Source of the DNA: an uncultured Oscillospiraceae bacterium
Lineage (GTDB): Bacteria; Bacillota; Clostridia; Oscillospirales; Oscillospiraceae
Assembly: GCA_910579595.1 (NCBI GenBank)
Contig: CAJTVM010000121.1
Span: forward strand, 1 to 6,908
DNA length: 6,908 bases
Reading direction: 5' to 3'
The translations under genes were made by a program, and so were the position numbers. Below are positions 5,840 to 6,908 of the stretch, piece after piece; the first letter of the stretch is position 1, and every line of letters starts with the position of its first letter. The notes under the pieces are model-generated. The model saw only the letters and a list, made by a program, of their open reading frames with translations. It did not search any database and was not told the origin of the DNA.

Positions 5840-5878
5840 CGGTTCGGATAGATCGGAGCAAGGACGGAAGCCGAACCG
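5840..5878 (+). repeat. Inverted repeat in the crt-hbd spacer
   Basis: CGGTTCGG (5840-5847) and CCGAACCG (5871-5878) are perfect 8-base inverted repeats separated by 23 bases. GCGC at 5822-5825 and 5883-5886 could close an outer helix. No T-tract follows, so it does not look like an intrinsic terminator. It could be an mRNA-processing or stabilising hairpin, or a protein-binding site. Confidence 0.6.
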
Positions 5879-5926
5879 AATAGCGCGTCCAACCCGAGCG
5901 TGGCAACAAGCGTCAATCCCCAAATT

Positions 5927-5932
5927 TATAAT
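5927..5932 (+). promoter_or_regulatory. Possible internal -10 box upstream of hbd
   Basis: An exact TATAAT lies in an AT-rich patch 22 bases before the hbd ATG. No good -35 box is found 16-18 bases upstream (CAACAA at 17), so this is either a weak internal promoter, giving a start near 5939 and a very short leader, or simply an unstructured AU-rich stretch that exposes the ribosome binding site. Confidence 0.25.
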
Positions 5933-5954
5933 ACATTTTTAGGAGGAATTCATC

Positions 5955-6827
5955 ATGAAAAAAGTTGGCGTGATCGGTGCGGGCACCATGGGCCAGGGCA
6001 TTGCCAAGGCGTTTGCCCAGAGCGGCTGGGCCGTGGCTCTGTGCGACATCAAGCAGGAGTGGGCGGACAACGGCAAGGCCAAGATCCAGAAGGGCTATGC
6101 CAAGCTGGTGGAAAAGGGCAAGATGGATCAGGAGAAGGCCGACGCCACCGTCGCCGCCATCACCGCCGGTCTGAAGGAGGATCTGTGCGCCGATTGCGAT
6201 CTGATCGTCGAGGCCGCTTTCGAGGATATGGGCGTGAAGCAGGCCACCTTCGGCGAGCTGGACAAGATCTGCAAGAGCGAGTGCATCTTCGCCTCCAACA
6301 CCTCCTCCCTGTCCATCACCGAGATCGGCAAGGGTCTGAGCCGTCCCCTCATCGGGATGCACTTTTTCAACCCCGCCGACCGGATGAAGCTCATTGAGGT
6401 CATTGCCGGCGCCAACACCCCCGCCGGCACCGTGAACGCCATTGTGGAGATCTCCAAGGAGCTGGGCAAGACTCCCGTGCAGGTCAACGAGGCCGCCGGT
6501 TTCGTGGTCAACCGCATCCTGATCCCCATGATCAACGAGGCCGCCTTCATCAAGATGGAGGGCGTGTCCAACATCGCTGGCATCGACGCCGCCATGAAGC
6601 TGGGCGCCAACCACCCCATGGGTCCCCTGGAGCTGGGCGACTTCATCGGTCTGGACATCTGCCTGGCCATTATGGACGTGCTGTACAACGAGACCGGCGA
6701 CAGCAAGTACCGCGCCTGCCCGCTGCTGCGCAAGATGGTTCGCGGCGGCAACCTGGGCGTCAAGTCCGGCAAGGGCTTCTATGTTTACAACGCCGACCGC
6801 ACCAAGACCGCTGTTGACGAGCTGTAA
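5955..6827 (+). CDS. hbd: 3-hydroxybutyryl-CoA dehydrogenase
   Basis: A 290-residue 3-hydroxyacyl-CoA dehydrogenase of the short clostridial type. It reduces acetoacetyl-CoA to (S)-3-hydroxybutyryl-CoA with NAD(P)H in the butyrate pathway. The N-terminal Rossmann domain has VGVIGAGTMGQGIA (4-17) with GxGxxG at 8-13, and D31 at the end of beta-2, which favours NADH over NADPH. The catalytic set is complete: S117 in SNTSSLSIT, H136 in GMHFFNP, E148 in KLIEVI and N186 in AGFVVNRI. The C-terminal helical domain includes MKLGANHPMGPLELGDFIGLD (214-234) and SGKGFYVY (271-278). AGGAGG (5941-5946) lies 8 bases before the ATG. The 133-base spacer after crt is unusually long for this operon, while the acyl-CoA dehydrogenase starts 36 bases after its stop without a terminator. 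Confidence 0.96.
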   Translation: MKKVGVIGAGTMGQGIAKAFAQSGWAVALCDIKQEWADNGKAKIQKGYAKLVEKGKMDQEKADATVAAITAGLKEDLCADCDLIVEAAFEDMGVKQATFGELDKICKSECIFASNTSSLSITEIGKGLSRPLIGMHFFNPADRMKLIEVIAGANTPAGTVNAIVEISKELGKTPVQVNEAAGFVVNRILIPMINEAAFIKMEGVSNIAGIDAAMKLGANHPMGPLELGDFIGLDICLAIMDVLYNETGDSKYRACPLLRKMVRGGNLGVKSGKGFYVYNADRTKTAVDEL

Positions 6828-6863
6828 GCCCTGGCTGGCTACTGAATAAGGAGGGAATTATTC

Positions 6864-6908
6864 ATGGATTTTAAACTGTCGAAAGAGCAGTTGATGCTCC
6901 AGAAGCTG
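6864..6908 (+). CDS. bcd: Acyl-CoA (butyryl-CoA) dehydrogenase, N-terminal start (partial)
   Basis: Only the first 15 codons, MDFKLSKEQLMLQKL, are in the window, and the frame stays open to its end. This start closely resembles the MDF-LSKEQ-ML--L N-terminus of clostridial butyryl-CoA dehydrogenases, the FAD enzymes that reduce crotonyl-CoA to butyryl-CoA together with EtfAB. AAGGAGGG (6848-6855) lies 8 bases before the ATG. Position directly after crt and hbd fits the butyrate operon order of many gut Clostridia. The catalytic domain and any etfBA genes lie outside the window, so the substrate chain length is inferred from context. Confidence 0.82.
   Translation, partial: MDFKLSKEQLMLQKL

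Noticed and set aside
5039..5923. 294-codon minus-strand open frame opposite crt
   Set aside because: It consists of Gly/His/Leu/Ala-rich repeats caused by the biased codons of crt, with no recognisable protein features.
5913..6614. Minus-strand open frame opposite hbd
   Set aside because: Same composition artefact, opposite a gene with a full catalytic residue set.

Overview
The window looks like a chromosomal segment of a GC-rich, butyrate-producing Clostridia-class bacterium. The Oscillospiraceae type (Flavonifractor, Intestinimonas or Oscillibacter relatives) is my best guess. This rests on the infB-rbfA-nrnA-truB-ribF order typical of Firmicutes, strong AGGAGG-type ribosome binding sites, crotonase/3-hydroxybutyryl-CoA dehydrogenase/acyl-CoA dehydrogenase genes of the butyrate route, and GC-rich codon use. 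The species is inferred from these traits and not proven. All genes are on the + strand.

Region 1 (1-4718) is a translation and RNA-maturation cluster. It opens with the last 58 codons of infB (translation initiation factor IF-2), closed by a textbook intrinsic terminator at 189-218. A GNAT acetyltransferase gene (238-768), related by motif to streptothricin acetyltransferases, sits between infB and the rest. Then come rbfA (30S ribosome maturation), nrnA (DHH-DHHA1 nanoRNase/pAp phosphatase), truB (tRNA pseudouridine-55 synthase), ribF (riboflavin kinase/FAD synthetase) and a DUF554 membrane protein whose start overlaps the ribF stop. From rbfA to the DUF554 gene the spacing is -7 to +47 bases with no convincing terminator, so these genes probably form one operon.

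Region 2 (4719-5035) is a 317-base non-coding gap. It holds a 10-bp perfect hairpin just after the DUF554 gene, a good sigma-A-type promoter (TTGCAA, 17 bases, TATACT), and a leader of about 170 bases. The leader can fold into several hairpins and carries a partial match to the Rex redox-repressor operator.

Region 3 (5036-6908) is the start of a butyrate-synthesis operon: crt (enoyl-CoA hydratase), hbd (3-hydroxybutyryl-CoA dehydrogenase) and the first 15 codons of an acyl-CoA (butyryl-CoA) dehydrogenase. Hbd reduces acetoacetyl-CoA, Crt dehydrates the 3-hydroxybutyryl-CoA product to crotonyl-CoA, and the third enzyme reduces that to butyryl-CoA. A 133-base crt-hbd spacer contains an 8-bp perfect inverted repeat and a consensus TATAAT box.

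I found no mobile element, CRISPR array, rRNA or tRNA gene, and no convincing undescribed system. The parts most worth a second look are the non-coding leader of the butyrate operon, the crt-hbd spacer and the GNAT gene placed behind the infB terminator.
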